NCBI GenBank assembly: GCA_013399695.1
Contig: VXAU01001325.1
Coordinates: 133,135 to 197,134 of the forward strand
Source of the DNA: Formicarius rufipectus
Lineage: Eukaryota > Chordata > Aves > Passeriformes > Formicariidae
Direction: 5' to 3'
DNA: 64,000 nt
Part shown: positions 51,908 through 64,000 of the stretch, piece after piece
Layout: every line of letters starts with the position of its first letter
How positions within the stretch are numbered: position 1 is the first letter of the stretch
Position numbers and translations under genes: made by a program
Notes under the pieces: generated by a model
Databases searched by the model: none
What the model saw: only the letters and a program-made list of their open reading frames with translations
Told to the model about the DNA's origin: nothing

Positions 51908-54656
51908 GTGTGGTGACAAAGGGAAGGCTTTACTGAGTTAATTACATGTGAAATATGTACTGTGCACGGTTAGAGTCACATGGTGTTAAAATTTTCTGTT
52001 CTGCATTTCACTTTTCACAGTAATTGTGAAAGGTCAAAATATATACTATGTGTGCTCTTTGAGAATTTAAAATCATGGTGCTGTCATGAAGATATTCTGT
52101 TGCTATAATTAAACCCTTCTGTAACTACTAATGACACCGATAACACTGTACATAGGTTTGTATTACTGACAGATGTTAGGAGACATAATTTAAAACCACT
52201 GAGTCTTAGCATGGGTTGAGAAGGCAATTATATTTGGTAATTCATCATTTATTGAGACTTACTATTTAGTAGAAAGAACATATGAAACAGTTTGTTTGTT
52301 GAGACAAAATGGATACATTTACTACAGAAACAATTGAATTTTTACTCATATATTGTATGTATATAAATGTATTTCCAAATGTATATAAACTTTTTCAAAA
52401 AAATGTTTATGTATAAACGCACATAATATACATGTTATATATATGCTCACCTATATACTTAACAACCAGATTGCAGAACACAGAATTGTTATTAAACAAA
52501 TACAAAAGTATATAGATGCAGATTCACAGAGGTACTTGTTTATCTATGTCATAAACACATCCTTTTTAGATTTAGCTGAAGAATCAGCGACACTTGACTC
52601 CAAGATTTCCCGACTCTGCACCTCTGTTCCTTTCTCAGGTTATTGACTGTGCTTTTTCTTATGATCTTGAATATCTTGTGACTGATGAATTGAAAATCTG
52701 GTAGAATAAAGATATTTTTCTAGCCCTCTGTTGAAGACATTATAATTTATATGTATGTTACAGTGATGCAGAAAATACAAGTCTGAGTTCTTCTTTGCTG
52801 TAACACCAAAGCAAACGTTTTCTAGAGCAGAACCATCAACTGACCTTTATTTAATGCCATTACCAGACATCTCTTCAATCACTTCTTTATTATCCTTGAA
52901 TTTTGAAGCAAAGATTACCAATACCTAGGGTGGTAACCCCATGGGCTTACTGGAACAAGAAAATAAGAGTAAGACCAGAAACTTAGATTTGTTTGAATTA
53001 TTTGCCTGTAAAAAAGTTACTTAGGAATGCACCTCTCTGCAGGTCTGGAGCCTTCTTAGGGTTCCATCTGCAGTATTTTAAATTTTCAGAATTTTACATG
53101 TCTGTGTCAATTTTAGAGGGTACCCTGTAAAATGCTTCACTAAGAAAGTATTAGTACTACAGCATCTCCTTTGTATTTAAGTTCTGGGAAAATATCTTGG
53201 GAAAGCATTCATCTTGTGATAGATTTTTCTTTTTGAACCCTAAGATTTTTTTACCTTATCCTAGTGTTAGTTTTCCCAGAGATACTTGTCCTATTATTTG
53301 ACACTATTACATAGGGAATATCTTACAAAAGTTGAACACAGCAATGCTGCCTTGTAGCTGTAGTACTGGATTATCTCCCCCCCCCCTTTTTTTTTTTTAA
53401 GAAAGGCTTCTCTACTACATGTTAGAGAAATTGTAAGGCTTTAAAAGCCAAACTAATGTCACATTTGGAGACAAGAAGCTATGATTTCATTCTTGTTCAT
53501 TTCAAATGGATTAGAAGATATTGTCCAAATTGGGCACTATGCCAAGATTGCCATTAACTTTTCCCATAAAATATGATTAAGGACCTTAACAAGCATTTAG
53601 TAATTAAGTGAAGTGCTTTGGAAATTTATATGCTGTCCACAGTTTGTCATGTTCTGTAAAGTACTGACGACATGTTTTATGAAATGCAATAAAAGTAAAG
53701 CACTTGAGAAACATCTGGGAGTGTTATCTGATTGGGGGGGATAGGTGCACTTGTAACATGATATTTTGATATTTAAAATTAATGTTGTGTATAGTTGATT
53801 TTTTTGTTTGTTGTTTAGGTTAATGAATAATTGACTGAATTAATGGAGTAATTCCTATGATTGTATATCCCATTCTAGTGTCCATATTGCTCCATTTTGT
53901 ATTCGAGTTAATTATTTTCCATGTACTCCCTTAATATGTGTACTGTTCTATATTTGGTTTCATTTAATACAGCTGAATTTGCTGAAATAAGAGTCCAAGG
54001 AGAAATGGAGTGTTGAACAGACTCCAAATGAAGCAGGTTTTCCTCTCTTATGGCAGGAAAAAGCAGTATAGGCTTTCAGTCTGATGATGTTCAGTGGAGG
54101 GCAGGGTAATGCTTTGTTTTTAGCTTTGCTAACAAAGAAAAAGGTTAGTCTGTTGCTGCTGAGGTAGCTTTTATGTTCTGTGGCCATCAAAGTGATTTAT
54201 GAGTAATTTTCTCTACAAACCTCTTTTCCTTTCAATAGTCTCCAGCTTCCTTTGACACAGAGTACTTTCTGTATCATGCAACAGGCTTAATGGAATAACA
54301 GAACTAGATTAGCTTTGCTGTGCTTTCCAAAGGGATTAATTCAAATCTTAAATTTGGGAGATGGTGCTTTTCAAAACTACAGGGCTATGGGAAGCAAAGT
54401 CTACTGGAATTAAAGGTGGATGGGTTTTTTTAATCAACTCAGTTATTCCAAATTATTGAAGAATAAAAAGTATTCAAATCTGTTGTCTTCACCCCTATCC
54501 AGTTAAAATGTGAGTAACTTCTCTCCTAGATAAAACCATGAAAAAAGGGGAGAGCAATTTTTAACTGTGCATGCTGTATGAATCAATGTTCTAATGACTG
54601 GAGGATCCAGTCATTTCAGAGTTAGGATGCAAGAATGTGTGGTTTTTTTTTTTTTT

Positions 54657-54691
54657 NNNNNNNNNNNNNNNNNNNNNNNNNNNNNNNNNNN
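54657..54691. other. Assembly gap (35 N)
   Basis: N run with poly-T on both sides. The true sequence is probably a longer homopolymer or microsatellite. Confidence 0.99.
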
Positions 54692-54782
54692 TTTTTTTTT
54701 CTCCATATTTTAGTGCAACTGAAATTTGGTTACCACCCTCCATAGTTCCAGGCTGGGTTGTGGCTCAGCTCTGACCTATTAG

Positions 54783-55247
54783 AGGGTGTCTGAAGGAGGG
54801 CAATAAAGATGGTGAAGGGCTTTGAGATGAAGCTGTATGAGGAGCAGCTGAGGGTACTTGGTCTGTTCAGCCTGGAGAAGAGGAGATAGGGGGGAGACGC
54901 CCATGGCAGTCTACAACTTCCTTGTGAGGGGAAGAGGTGGGAGCTGACACTGATCTCTTCTCTGTGGTGTCCAGTGGGACAGACCAGAGGGAATGGTCTG
55001 AAGTTGTGTCACATTGGGTTAGGTTGAACAGTAAAAAAATGTTCTTCCCCCACAGAGTGGTCGGGCTCTGAACAGGCTCCCCCAGGAAGTGGTCACAGCA
55101 CCAAACCTGGCAGAGTTTGAGGAACGTATTGATGATACTCTCAGGCACATGACACAACTTTTGAGGATGGTCCTGTGCGGGGCTAAGAGTTGGACTCGAT
55201 GACCCTTGTGGGTCCCTTCCAACTCAGCATATGCTGTGATTTTGTCA
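54783..55247 (+). mobile_element. CR1 LINE, 5'-truncated, + strand (about 465 bp)
   Basis: Sense-strand CR1 3' end: GGAGGGCAATAAAGATGGTG, GCTGTATGAGGAGCAGCTGA, TCTGTTCAGCCTGGAGAAGA, AGGCTCCCCCAGGAAGTGG and the 3' end GGATGGTCCTGTGCGGGGCT with GGGTCCCTTCCAACTCAGC. It is the best-preserved CR1 tail here and shares its terminal words with the short copy at 6.2 kb. Open frames on either strand are remnants or accidental. Confidence 0.94.
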
Positions 55248-55532
55248 TTTAGTTAAGTCTACTCATTGTGCACAGGCAGTGGAGCTAGAGCACAGTGATA
55301 TCTTGATGTTGTCACCAGAGAATCTTTTTCTTTTTTCCTGTGTCTTCCGTAGTTCAGTGGGATTTCTCTTGTTTTATTTAAACCTTGCCCAGAATTGCTG
55401 CACTGGTAGCAGGTAGAGACCTGGTTCTCATTGGATGCCTTGTCCACGTGGGGAGGCCTAATAAATGTTTCTATTTTCAGCTGCCACAGAAGGTTTTAGG
55501 AGTTTTACAACCAGCAGAATGATTTTTGTGAT

Positions 55533-55618
55533 CAGAGAATCACATAATATTTTGGGTTGGAAGGGACCTTTAAAGTTCATGTGGTCCAGCTCTGTTACTG
55601 TGAGAAGGGACAGAGGTT
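55533..55618 (-). mobile_element. CR1 LINE tail fragment, minus strand
   Basis: About 85 bp: CAGAGAATCACATAATATTT, GGGTTGGAAGGGACCTTTAA and AGTTCATGTGGTCCAGCTC form the reverse complement of a CR1 terminus. It is in the opposite orientation to the copy about 290 bp upstream, so it is a separate insertion. Confidence 0.85.
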
Positions 55619-56300
55619 TTTTTAAGTGTTGCTGCAGAGGAAAAAAAAAAGTGATATTATCACAGAGATATGTAGAATATTTCCTCTGCCTATGAGATTT
55701 TTGATGATAGCTCCTCTGTCGTGAGCAATTAAGTTGCTTATAAGCTGGCAAGTTAAAAATTACTCTACAGCTCTTAAGTTGAAGGAGACAGAAGTGCTCC
55801 ATGCTCTTCGCTAAAGCTCTTTCTTCTTGGTATTGAGTAAGAGGAAGAGGTTTTTTCTTTTAGGGGAGGATAGCATGGAAACCCTGTGTACAAAATGTCA
55901 GCCTCCTGTGTGCCACACTGAAATTTGTCAGCTTTGTATTTGAAAACTGCACATGTTGCCTTTGTCCATTTTATATAAACTTCTTCATTGATAAGGGAAA
56001 GGTTATAGAAGGTACTGGGAGAATATGGGTTGATACGCAGTAGATAAACCTGATACAGGAAGTATGCTTTCTCCTACACATTTGTGTTCTGCAGGTAAAT
56101 GACAATATTTTTTTTTTGGCTTTTCCTTTCATGCATTAATTAATTTTCAAAGAAGCGTGTGGAAATTGTAAAGAAAAATAGCTTGGTTTTTTTATTTGCA
56201 CATGCATGTATGAGTGCACACACTGCAAATGCCATTTTACTTGTGTGTTGGATATTTGTCCCTTGTAGGGTTTTTGCTTTTTTGTTTCTTTCTATTTCTG

Positions 56301-56337
56301 TGTGAACATACATATATATACATATATATATATATGT
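56301..56337. repeat. (AT)n / (ATAC)n microsatellite
   Basis: Alternating purine-pyrimidine run ACATACATATATATACATAT continuing as ATATATATATG. Likely polymorphic. Confidence 0.85.
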
Positions 56338-56811
56338 TTCCTCTGTCAGTACTCTGTTTCATATTTGGGATTCTGCTTTTATGTTATTGCGGTTATATAC
56401 AGTGTATATAAAAATGTATATAAAAAAGCTTGTGTGAGACTCGGGTACTATTTATATGCCAAGTTTACCAAAGTCACTGTTAAAATCTCTACAGTTCCAC
56501 AAACTTTTTCATGCATTACTTCAGTGAAAATCACTTTCAGATCCTAGATAACTAGACATTAAAATTTTGCACTGTACTGTCAAAAAGGAGGGGGACAATT
56601 TTTGCCTCCAGAACAAAAAATGTTCCAGATTACTTTAAAGGAAAGGGTGATAGTGCCTGTTTAGTATTGTATTACTCCTTGACTCTCCCTTAGGATAAGG
56701 TTAAAAAACATTCCAACCTTAGTATGGTGCCTAACAATAGTCACTTACATTTTGTTCTTGAGTTTAAACAATTAACAGTTTTTGCCTTCCTATGTCTGTT
56801 TGTTCTTTCAG

Positions 56812-56878
56812 GGCATTCTACCTGGACAAGTCAAACTTACCTCCAAATTCAACATCTAAAGCAGCTTATATAGATAAG
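56812..56878 (+). CDS. PREX2: PREX2 exon: [20 protein letters not shown] (67 bp)
   Basis: Encodes (R)[20 protein letters not shown] then DK, about human residues 1447-1469. A short conserved segment following the long helix, with an N-x-S/T sequence (NST) that is not a glycosylation site here because the protein is cytosolic. The acceptor TTCTTTCAG ends at 56,811; the donor is AAG|gtaaat. It enters in phase 2 (Arg CG|G) and leaves in phase 0. It is isolated between a 14-kb and a 2-kb intron. Confidence 0.95.
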
Positions 56879-58884
56879 GTAAATAAAAATATTAAGCGTC
56901 TAATTAAACTTTCCATGTTACACACTGTGTTGCTGAGGATTTCTTAATTCCATCAAAAAGCTGAATCATTTAAAGTTGGGGAGAGAGAGGCATGGGAAGA
57001 GGGAGTTTTCTTGAAGCTTTTTGTTCCACATGTATTTTAGAGGTAGGTGATGCCCTCTGGTTCTGTATCAAAAGGTGTGGCAATAGGGCGCCTGTCTGTT
57101 TGAGAAGAGGAATCATTTCTTTTTCACTGTGCTTTCAGAGCAATGCAACTGCTCCAGAAGCATGTGGGGTAGGATGGGGGAGGACAAGTGCAGGCAGAAA
57201 TTCTTTGTTCTGAAAGCTGGAAGCGCTTTTTCAAATTAAATACTCCTTCAGCATCCTGCTCAAAAGGCTTTCTTCTGAATCTTCTCATTTAGGCTTTCTT
57301 CAAATGCTTTCATCTGTCTTTAAACCTCTGTGGCTGAGAGATCCCAGGGGCTATGAAAATTCATTTAATGCTCTCTCCTCTTGTTGGAGCGTTAATGTCC
57401 GTACTGCAACCCAATAGAGGGAATAAAGAAATTCCTAGGCCCTTGCCTATGCCGACTTCAAAAGTGATTGAGCTACCGTGGCTTAAGAAATAATAGTGAT
57501 CATCAGCAGAGCCCTGTGACAGACTGAAATTTCATGTCAGTATCATCCAGCAATGGTGTTAACTGACTGATAGTTCCTCTGTCTTGGGTCATTTTAGGAC
57601 TGCACAGGAGGGATGAAGGAAATTTGCCTCTCCTTCCCTGGCCAAGCAGTCACAGGTGCAGCAGGGGATGTTTACCTGTGTGTGGAATGCTTGTTACCCC
57701 TAAACCTGTTCCCTACATATTTCAGGGAAAAGTTCAAGGGCAAGAGAAAAGCATCTCATAATCCAGATCTGACCAACAGATGCTATGTTAGCCTAATGCA
57801 TTTATTTTGCAATTCAGACAAGTCAAGGTTAACTGCATGATCTGGTTTTGTCCGTGTTTTTCATGTTATTATCCATAGCTCTGCATTAGTAAATGACATT
57901 AGCTAAAATCAGTTTAAATGGATGCAAGTTAAACCTTGGACCTAAACCAAATTAAATCTATTTGTACACATGTTTAAATATGCTGTTTGTTATAGTTGGT
58001 TTACTTGACCTTTATACTTTCCAATGAAGTAATTGTCATTAGGAGTGAAGCTGCCATTCCCTAACTGTTAAAATTGTCTTTAACAGGGAATGAATGTGTC
58101 TTTCAAAAGATTAATTTTTTGAGTAGTACAGGGAATTCATGGAATCTTTACATGTTTCTGGAATAAAGTAGGAACTTGGAATTATGAGGTCTGCAAAACT
58201 GTATTGTCAACATCTCATTTACATAAAGCACCATGAAATACTGTATTTTGTTGCTAGACCACTCTTGAAGGATCCTCTTTTGCCAGCAGCCTTGCACTTG
58301 GAGCTGCTTTCTTCACTGGGCAGATCATTCATTTTTAGTACAGTGAGGCTGGTGTAAGTCCTGCTACAAAGTTAACTGTTCTTGCTTTGTGGTATGTTTT
58401 TGTCACTTACGTTCATTTTTATTTTTTGATGTTATTAGTCAGGATTAGAAACTAGACATTTGATAAATAAAGACAGTGTTATCATAATTATAAGCTGATT
58501 TTTCTCACCAAGTCAATTAACCAGCCTTAGTATTCCTCATGTGTGTATGTACAGTTATGGGTTGCTTCTTCATGGCTTTCCTTCTTCACCCAGTCCATTA
58601 GTGGATATGATTCATGGGTCTATTCAGTCTGTTGAAGTGCAAAACACTTCCATAGGCAGGACTGGGAACAGAACAGTCAGTGATGGCAAGAACTGAAAAG
58701 TTTTTAAAAGTTGTCTTACGTCACATGACAGAAAACTCTGTTTTGTATTTGTCACGGAATTTGCCTTCATCTTTCTCAGCCAGACCTGGCCTTCTACCTG
58801 CATCTCTGATGACCTATTTTTTCAGAACATTTCATGTATTCTTGGTAGCAAATATTTAAATCTCTCTCTATTCCTCTCTTGCAG
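56879..58884 (+). other. PREX2: PREX2 intron (2.0 kb)
   Basis: AT-rich intron. No repeats or genes were recognised. The acceptor follows a strong C/T tract (CTCTCTCTATTCCTCTCTTGCAG). Confidence 0.8.
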
Positions 58885-59075
58885 CTGATGAGGCCTCTCA
58901 ATTGCTTGGATGAACTTTACCGACTCATAGGGTCTTTCATCCGATCCAAGCGCACGGCTGCCTGTGCATACACAGCATGCAGTGCTTCTGGAGTTGGATT
59001 GCTTTCAGTGTCGTCCGAGCTCTGTAGCAGGCTTGGAGCTTGTCACATCATTATGTGCAACAGCGGAGTTCACCG
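58885..59075 (+). CDS. PREX2: PREX2 penultimate exon, with C-x5-R signature
   Basis: Encodes [20 protein letters not shown], then [40 protein letters not shown] and GVH plus a split Arg, about human residues 1470-1533. CNSGVHR has the C-x5-R form of phosphatase active sites and is why this part is called IP4P-like; P-Rex proteins are generally held to lack measurable lipid-phosphatase activity (family knowledge). The acceptor TTGCAG ends at 58,884; the donor is CG|gtatga. It enters in phase 0 and leaves in phase 2. Any next base makes the codon CGN, so Arg is certain although the last exon is not in the window. Confidence 0.96.
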
Positions 59076-62000
59076 GTATGACAAATTTTATTTTCTTTTT
59101 TTCTCCCTGTGTTGCAGTCATTGGAGGTTGGAGGTTGCTGCTCTGTATTAATGTAGAGATTTTTACGCTGAATCTCTAAGATCTGGAACTAAATATCTTA
59201 CACACTTGAAAGATTTGTGGTGAAATTCTAGAGTTGTATTTGCGGTGATTGACAGAAATGAACAGTGTGATTTTTGTGTTTTGTGCAGTTGTAAAGGATT
59301 ACTCTTCATTCAAGTCAGTAAAAGGCAGGAATCTTAATTGCTGAAGCAAAAGAAGGAATGTTACCTAGATGAATACCACCTACTATATTGAACTCTTAAT
59401 ACAGGCAAGAAATGCTGAAATTTGTGTTTACTTTGTATGCTAGAGGGAATAGTAGTAGAACTTGTTTCAAGGAAAAGAAATGAAACATGAGACATATGCA
59501 TTTTTTTCAGGAATATCTTATGCTAACTAGGCGTTCAACCTGTAGAGCAGTTCATGTGTTTAATACAATATCAGAAAATAGACTGCCCTGTAATCAACTG
59601 ATTTTTTTTCTCATCAGTCCTGTGAGATTTTAATAGACAAATAGACAAATTACAGTAGTCTCGTTACAGAACTCTCTAATACTTTGTCTATGCTCCAGCT
59701 GGGCAGATTACCATTTTTTGTACATTCTGCCAAAAAAGCAAAGACTGCAATTGGAGAGGGGGATAAAAGCCTAACAAAAAAAACCAAAACAAAACAAAAA
59801 GAAACACTAACATAAAAAATAATCTAGTGCTAAATATCTGCACTTTTTATAAGAAATCCAAAGTGTAGATCAGAAGTAGCAGTATGTTAAAAGTGCTGCT
59901 TAGTTTCTGACCTATGAATGCCCTTATTTTAGTAGACTTAGTGGCCAATATCTTGTGTTAGGATGAGCATTACTTTATTCTCATTTTAAGTAATAGTCTT
60001 TCTTTAAAAGAGCTAGGAGGAGAGAAGAAAATAAAAAATGCAATTGCAATGTAAACTGTGATGCAAATTATCAGACATGAAAAAAGGAAAAGCTCCATAT
60101 ATAGCCAGCACTTTTAAGTTGTATAAAGACAGTGCTTGCCATTTGCCAGAACTTGCAAGATACTATTTGTATTACTCTGTCAATGATACAGCTGTATATA
60201 TCATGCTGTATACTGTTCTTTAAGTAGTAGCAGAAAAAAAGCTGTATTTTGTAACACTAGTCACTACATCAGATGGAGCTGGAAATACTATATAGTATGG
60301 GCTGTCATGGCACTGTTGTTCCAGAAGACCATGGAGCTATACAGTTTTTCTCCTTGTCTTTGTTTCCGTTTCATGTCTTATGTGATCAGAAAAGACTCTG
60401 GGATTAATTCTGCCATTTTTTTATGAAGCTGAAAAAGACTGCCTCTGGGTTTCATCACCATTTCATGAATTTGTCAGTACACTTTTGCCAAAAATTCTTA
60501 CAGTTCAAGGATAAAGTCAGAACAAATTTAATAGCCCAAATAACCTATTACCCTGTAGAGTGTGGGTCAAAAATGACTCAGAATAATTTGGTAACTGAAT
60601 AAGATGTAGTTTGCTTAAATCTGAACATGAGCTGCTCTTAGATGAAAATAAATTAGTCATCAAATTTCTGCTCAAACTCAGGGCTAATTCAAAGGTATCA
60701 ACTATTAAATGTATATTTAAATATGTTTAAAACCCACAAAATATTAGAATGCCAACATATTTGATTTAAAGACCATATTATAAACATGGGAATGGGATTT
60801 AAAAGTGCTGTGTGTGGTGTTCCATTTAGATGTTAAAGGAGTCAGCATCAACTATTTACTTAAAGATGCAAAACACTTCTCTAAAGCATATCTAGTTCTG
60901 GTTAACAGTGAGTCACTTTGAGCTGTGGTACAAGATACCGTTACTTCATTTGTGAATTAATGGCTCCATGGTTGCCATCTCTTTGGAGAAAGAAACATCA
61001 ATTCCTGGCATTATCAGATGTATACTTAAGATGAAAAAATTGATTATGTGGAAATTTTTATCGGAGCTCAGGAATTTGTGCCTAGAATTTCCCAAAGTTC
61101 AGAAGAAAACTCACATGTAAAGAGATAGAAAGGATTCATGTGCTCTTATTTTTTGAAGTGGTAAAAGCTGAAGAAGTTTTCTAACAGGTTTCCTGAAGTT
61201 GTTGTTGTGCATATGAACAGTATGGATGAAGTTTTTCCTCAGCATTTGGAGTCATATAAAGTCACTTCATGTGCTGTTTTCTCTTTCTGGCCTCCCTAGG
61301 CCACCTCTCCACAGTCCAGCACTAAGGGGAACTCTGCTTTTTGGCATTCTGAAATTGCTTTTATGCTGACAGAAAGCTTGTTTTGTCTCCAGCTGGTAGG
61401 CTTGCTAGGTGAATTTTGTGCCTGACATTTCTACTGCTATGTTCTGCAGAGTTTTTTTTGAACCTACTCCCCTTGTTGCTCTGCAGAGTGAAGTGGTCTT
61501 GCAGCACCATGAAATCCTGTGAGGAGAACAGAGGAAAGACTAATATGCTGGATTTAATCAAGTCCCATAGATGTTTTGCTTGCTATCTTGAAGGCTTAAT
61601 TCATCTGTCAGTTGGAGTATTGTTTAATCAGTGCAGATAATGTTGTGAAATAGTGCTCCTTAACTTGTAACTTAGTTCCTTAGAGTTCAAGCTACTGATT
61701 TTCAGTTAGAGGGGATATTTGTCTCTGTTTGTATTCAGCAGTATGTCTGGCCTTCTGTGTTCTTAGAAACTAAATACGGTGAAGGGCTTTATTGTGACCC
61801 GTTGCATGAGTTCACATTTTGTAGCCCCACATCAGGGACTCATGACTGTTTTTTAACACTTTGCTACAAGTATTACATGAGTTGAAAACTTCTATCACCT
61901 ACATATACTACAGATGGGGAAAAAATGTGAATTGTCCTTGCAGATGAAACTTTGAAAATCCATTACCTCATCAGTCTTGCCATCTTAAAAATGAAGAATA

Positions 62001-62174
62001 ATCAACTTGAAGCAAGGTTCCCCTCTGTTTTTTTCAGCACAATTTCTATGATTGGTCTCTAAGGGAAGTGAATGCTTGAGAGTCTGTGGAAGAGTACAGG
62101 GTGTTCTGCTCATCAGCATCTTTCTTTTGTTCTTGGGGAGTGGGAACTGAGCAAACCATTAATCTGTCAAAGTT

Positions 62175-62216
62175 TAGATATATATCTATATTATATATAG
62201 ATATAGATACATATAC
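62175..62216. repeat. (TATC/TAGA)n-like AT microsatellite
   Basis: Imperfect TATA/GATA run (AGATATATATCTATATTATA, then TATAGATATAGATACATATA) with self-complementary halves. Confidence 0.8.
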
Positions 62217-62279
62217 CTTCCCTCACTCAATTTGGCTCTTACTGAACTGACTGGAGAGCCCTTTCTGTGTTTTCTCAAC

Positions 62280-62495
62280 TTAGGTGTCATGAATTGACAG
62301 GGGGCAGAGGAGATATCCAGCTACTGCTCCTATTAAACCAGAAATAAGTCCCAAATAGCTTGTGAGGGAGGCGCCGAGTAACTGTCCAATGCAGAAAAGG
62401 CCAAGAACTATGAAACAGCAGCTTTGTCTGCTTTGACAGTGATTGCTGATCTCTGGATCAGCAGTGTCTTGGTTTCTGACTTTTCTGTGATCCAT
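62280..62495 (-). CDS. Possible antisense small ORF, two-helix membrane hairpin (unproven)
   Basis: A minus-strand frame of 71 codons from an ATG at 62,495 to TAA at 62,280; it is open further upstream to a TGA at about 62,546. I do not recognise it. The first 25 residues are polar and charged. Residues about 26-44 (CCFIVLGLFCIGQLLGASL) and 48-66 (LGLISGLIGAVAGYLLCPL) are hydrophobic, with GxxxG spacing at 49-53 and 56-60, so a membrane hairpin is conceivable. The ATG has A at -3 and G at +4. There is no promoter or poly-A evidence. It could equally be a chance frame or a fragment of an old insertion. Confidence 0.2.
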   Translation of the reverse strand: MDHRKVRNQDTADPEISNHCQSRQSCCFIVLGLFCIGQLLGASLTSYLGLISGLIGAVAGYLLCPLSIHDT

Positions 62496-64000
62496 ATTAT
62501 ATTGCTTTTTACGCTGCACTAGGCTAAAACAGCTTGACAGAGTTCATACTTTGATCCCTATGTCCAAGATAATGCTGGGGATTTTGAATTGCTGGTGATT
62601 GCTTTGCTTTGATTTTTATTATGACAATATGTTTACCAGTTTACATTGGAGCCTGCAATCCTATATCTATTTCATACAGCAGTTCTTTTCAAATATATTT
62701 CAGTCACAAGCAAAACAAGGATGGGAGAAAAATAAGTCCCTTTAACCTTCACTCTACGAAGCGATGTGTAAATGCTACAAACCTCCCCTTGGATTATTGT
62801 AAGGGAACATGCCTTGTTGATCAATATCAGAAACAGAGCTCTAAACTAGTTAAAAAAATCAATAGTTTGCTTTCCATTTTCCTATTTTTTTTATCATCCA
62901 TAATTACATTCCTGCCTGCCAGTCAGCTGCCACCCTGTAAACAGCGCTCTGCCTTCTTTACTTGTATTCATTTTGTTTGAAGTTGCAATGAGTCTGTACA
63001 AATGTAGGTGATGAAAGGCACTTTTAGATTTTTAAATTTTTTTAAATTTTATTGCATCACGATGCTGACTCCTGCTTGAGGTAGAAGGGCAAGACTGCAC
63101 TGCACAGACATGGTCCAGCCTCTTTCCTTGCCAAAATAAAATTAGGTGCAGGAGCTGCAGAAGTCTATTCAGGGACCATAGGCCTTACAGGCTCAAAGAA
63201 ATAATTTAAAGCATCCAAATGAAACAAATGCAAAGTTTACTTAAATTTTTGTATTTCCTGCAGGATCAAGAGAGAAGTCTTTTATAATCTTGATGAACCC
63301 CAGAAAAATCACCAGCTTATTTTCTTTTCTGCATTTTAATTTCCCCTCCAGAAATTCTGTCCTTAGTGTTACCATCTTTCAAGCAGTGGAGTTCTGGCTG
63401 GCAGACACTTGGCTGAATGATGAGACAGGTTTTGCCAAGGGTTGATTATGCTGTCTCCTGTAGCTGGCACTGCTCCTGCAATCCAGCTAAACCTACTTCA
63501 TCTTCCACATTGCAAAGCAGAGTAACACCATAAGCTGTCCATCATGGCCAGCTGCCTTTCTGTGAATCACATGCAACAAGATGAAAAATATTTTACTCTG
63601 ATTTTGTATTTTAGACATTCTATCATAACAATTCTTCCCTTTAGATTATTTAGAAATTTTTTTGTAGAAATTGAGTTCTAAGCTCAAGGACGGTGTGGTA
63701 CCAAAAAAAAAAAAAAGTCTTCTGGAAGTTTTGCAGCTGTATTGAGGCTATTAATTCCACAGTAAGAAAGCTTTCAGGGATTGATGAGACTGCTTTCAGG
63801 AGGCAGGTCAGCACAGGCTGAAAAACTAATCTATGCTCTTCCCCAGCCACGAAAAAACTGTGCTTTCAGACCTGCTACCTTCCCCTTTGGTTAAGATTCT
63901 CTTCTGTTTCTTAAATGATAGTTCTGTTATATCTGTCTACAGTTAGTGTATTTTTGTGATACCTTAGCTACTGAGACATAAACAAATTTTTCTTTTTGTA

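Larger units (their letters stand above)
59076..64000 (+). other. PREX2: PREX2 last intron, 5' part (at least 4.9 kb)
   Basis: No reading frame resembling the final PREX2 segment (expected to start C-T-L-S-V-T-L-E-Q) was found before 64,000, so the intron continues past the window's end. It contains an AT-rich microsatellite at about 62,175-62,216 and an antisense open frame at 62,280-62,495. Otherwise it is AT-rich with no recognised mobile element. Confidence 0.8.

Noticed and set aside
53686..53700. AATAAA at about 53.69 kb as a poly-A signal
   Set aside because: It is mid-intron with no exon or open frame upstream; such hexamers are common in AT-rich DNA.
59076..64000. Last PREX2 coding exon
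   Set aside because: I searched by eye for a frame starting C-T-L-S-V-T-L-E-Q after an acceptor and found none; the intron evidently continues beyond the window.

Overview
This is a vertebrate, almost certainly avian (probably songbird), intronic-plus-exonic window. It is AT-rich and dominated by non-coding DNA. Its mobile elements are the typical bird ones: truncated CR1 LINE copies in both orientations, and solo ERVL-type LTRs with 5-bp target duplications. No bacterial, phage or CRISPR-like content is present.

One gene explains all convincing coding sequence: the 3' half of PREX2 (phosphatidylinositol-3,4,5-trisphosphate-dependent Rac exchange factor 2), on the + strand. Eighteen exons were placed by hand. 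All have AG acceptors and GT donors, and their phases join into one open frame of 2,491 nt (about 830 codons). This runs from the middle of the second PDZ domain to the penultimate coding exon. By residue counting it matches about human residues 704-1534 of 1606. If the 40-exon human structure holds, these are exons 22-39. The DH, PH and DEP exons lie upstream of the window, and the last coding exon (about 72 residues plus 3'UTR) lies downstream of it.

Layout: 1-11,767 holds the PDZ2 end and the first part of the C-terminal half (6 exons). 15,672-20,967 holds the Ser-rich acidic linker and the start of the helical region (4 exons). 22,484-42,832 holds the inositol-polyphosphate-4-phosphatase-like (IP4P) region (6 exons). 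42,833-56,811 is a 14-kb intron rich in repeats. 56,812-59,075 holds two more exons, ending in a C-x5-R signature. 59,076-64,000 is the unfinished last intron.

Mobile DNA: CR1 fragments at about 6.2, 9.9-10.5, 20.3-20.4, 37.4-37.8, 40.25-41.1, 51.4-51.9, 54.8-55.2 and 55.5 kb. A nested pair of solo LTRs lies at 26,550-27,730, where an inner LTR at 27,088-27,536 interrupts the outer one and both have intact 5-bp duplications. A separate solo LTR lies at 50,908-51,356. Two short assembly gaps (N) fall beside poly-T runs.

Most interesting points: the nested LTRs; a CR1 fragment ending about 26 nt before a PREX2 3' splice site; an in-frame alternative donor and read-through stop next to the place where the short human isoform P-Rex2b is reported to end; the last visible intron splitting the Arg codon of the C-x5-R motif; and an antisense small ORF in the last intron that could encode a two-helix membrane hairpin. 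None of these amounts to a clearly new system.
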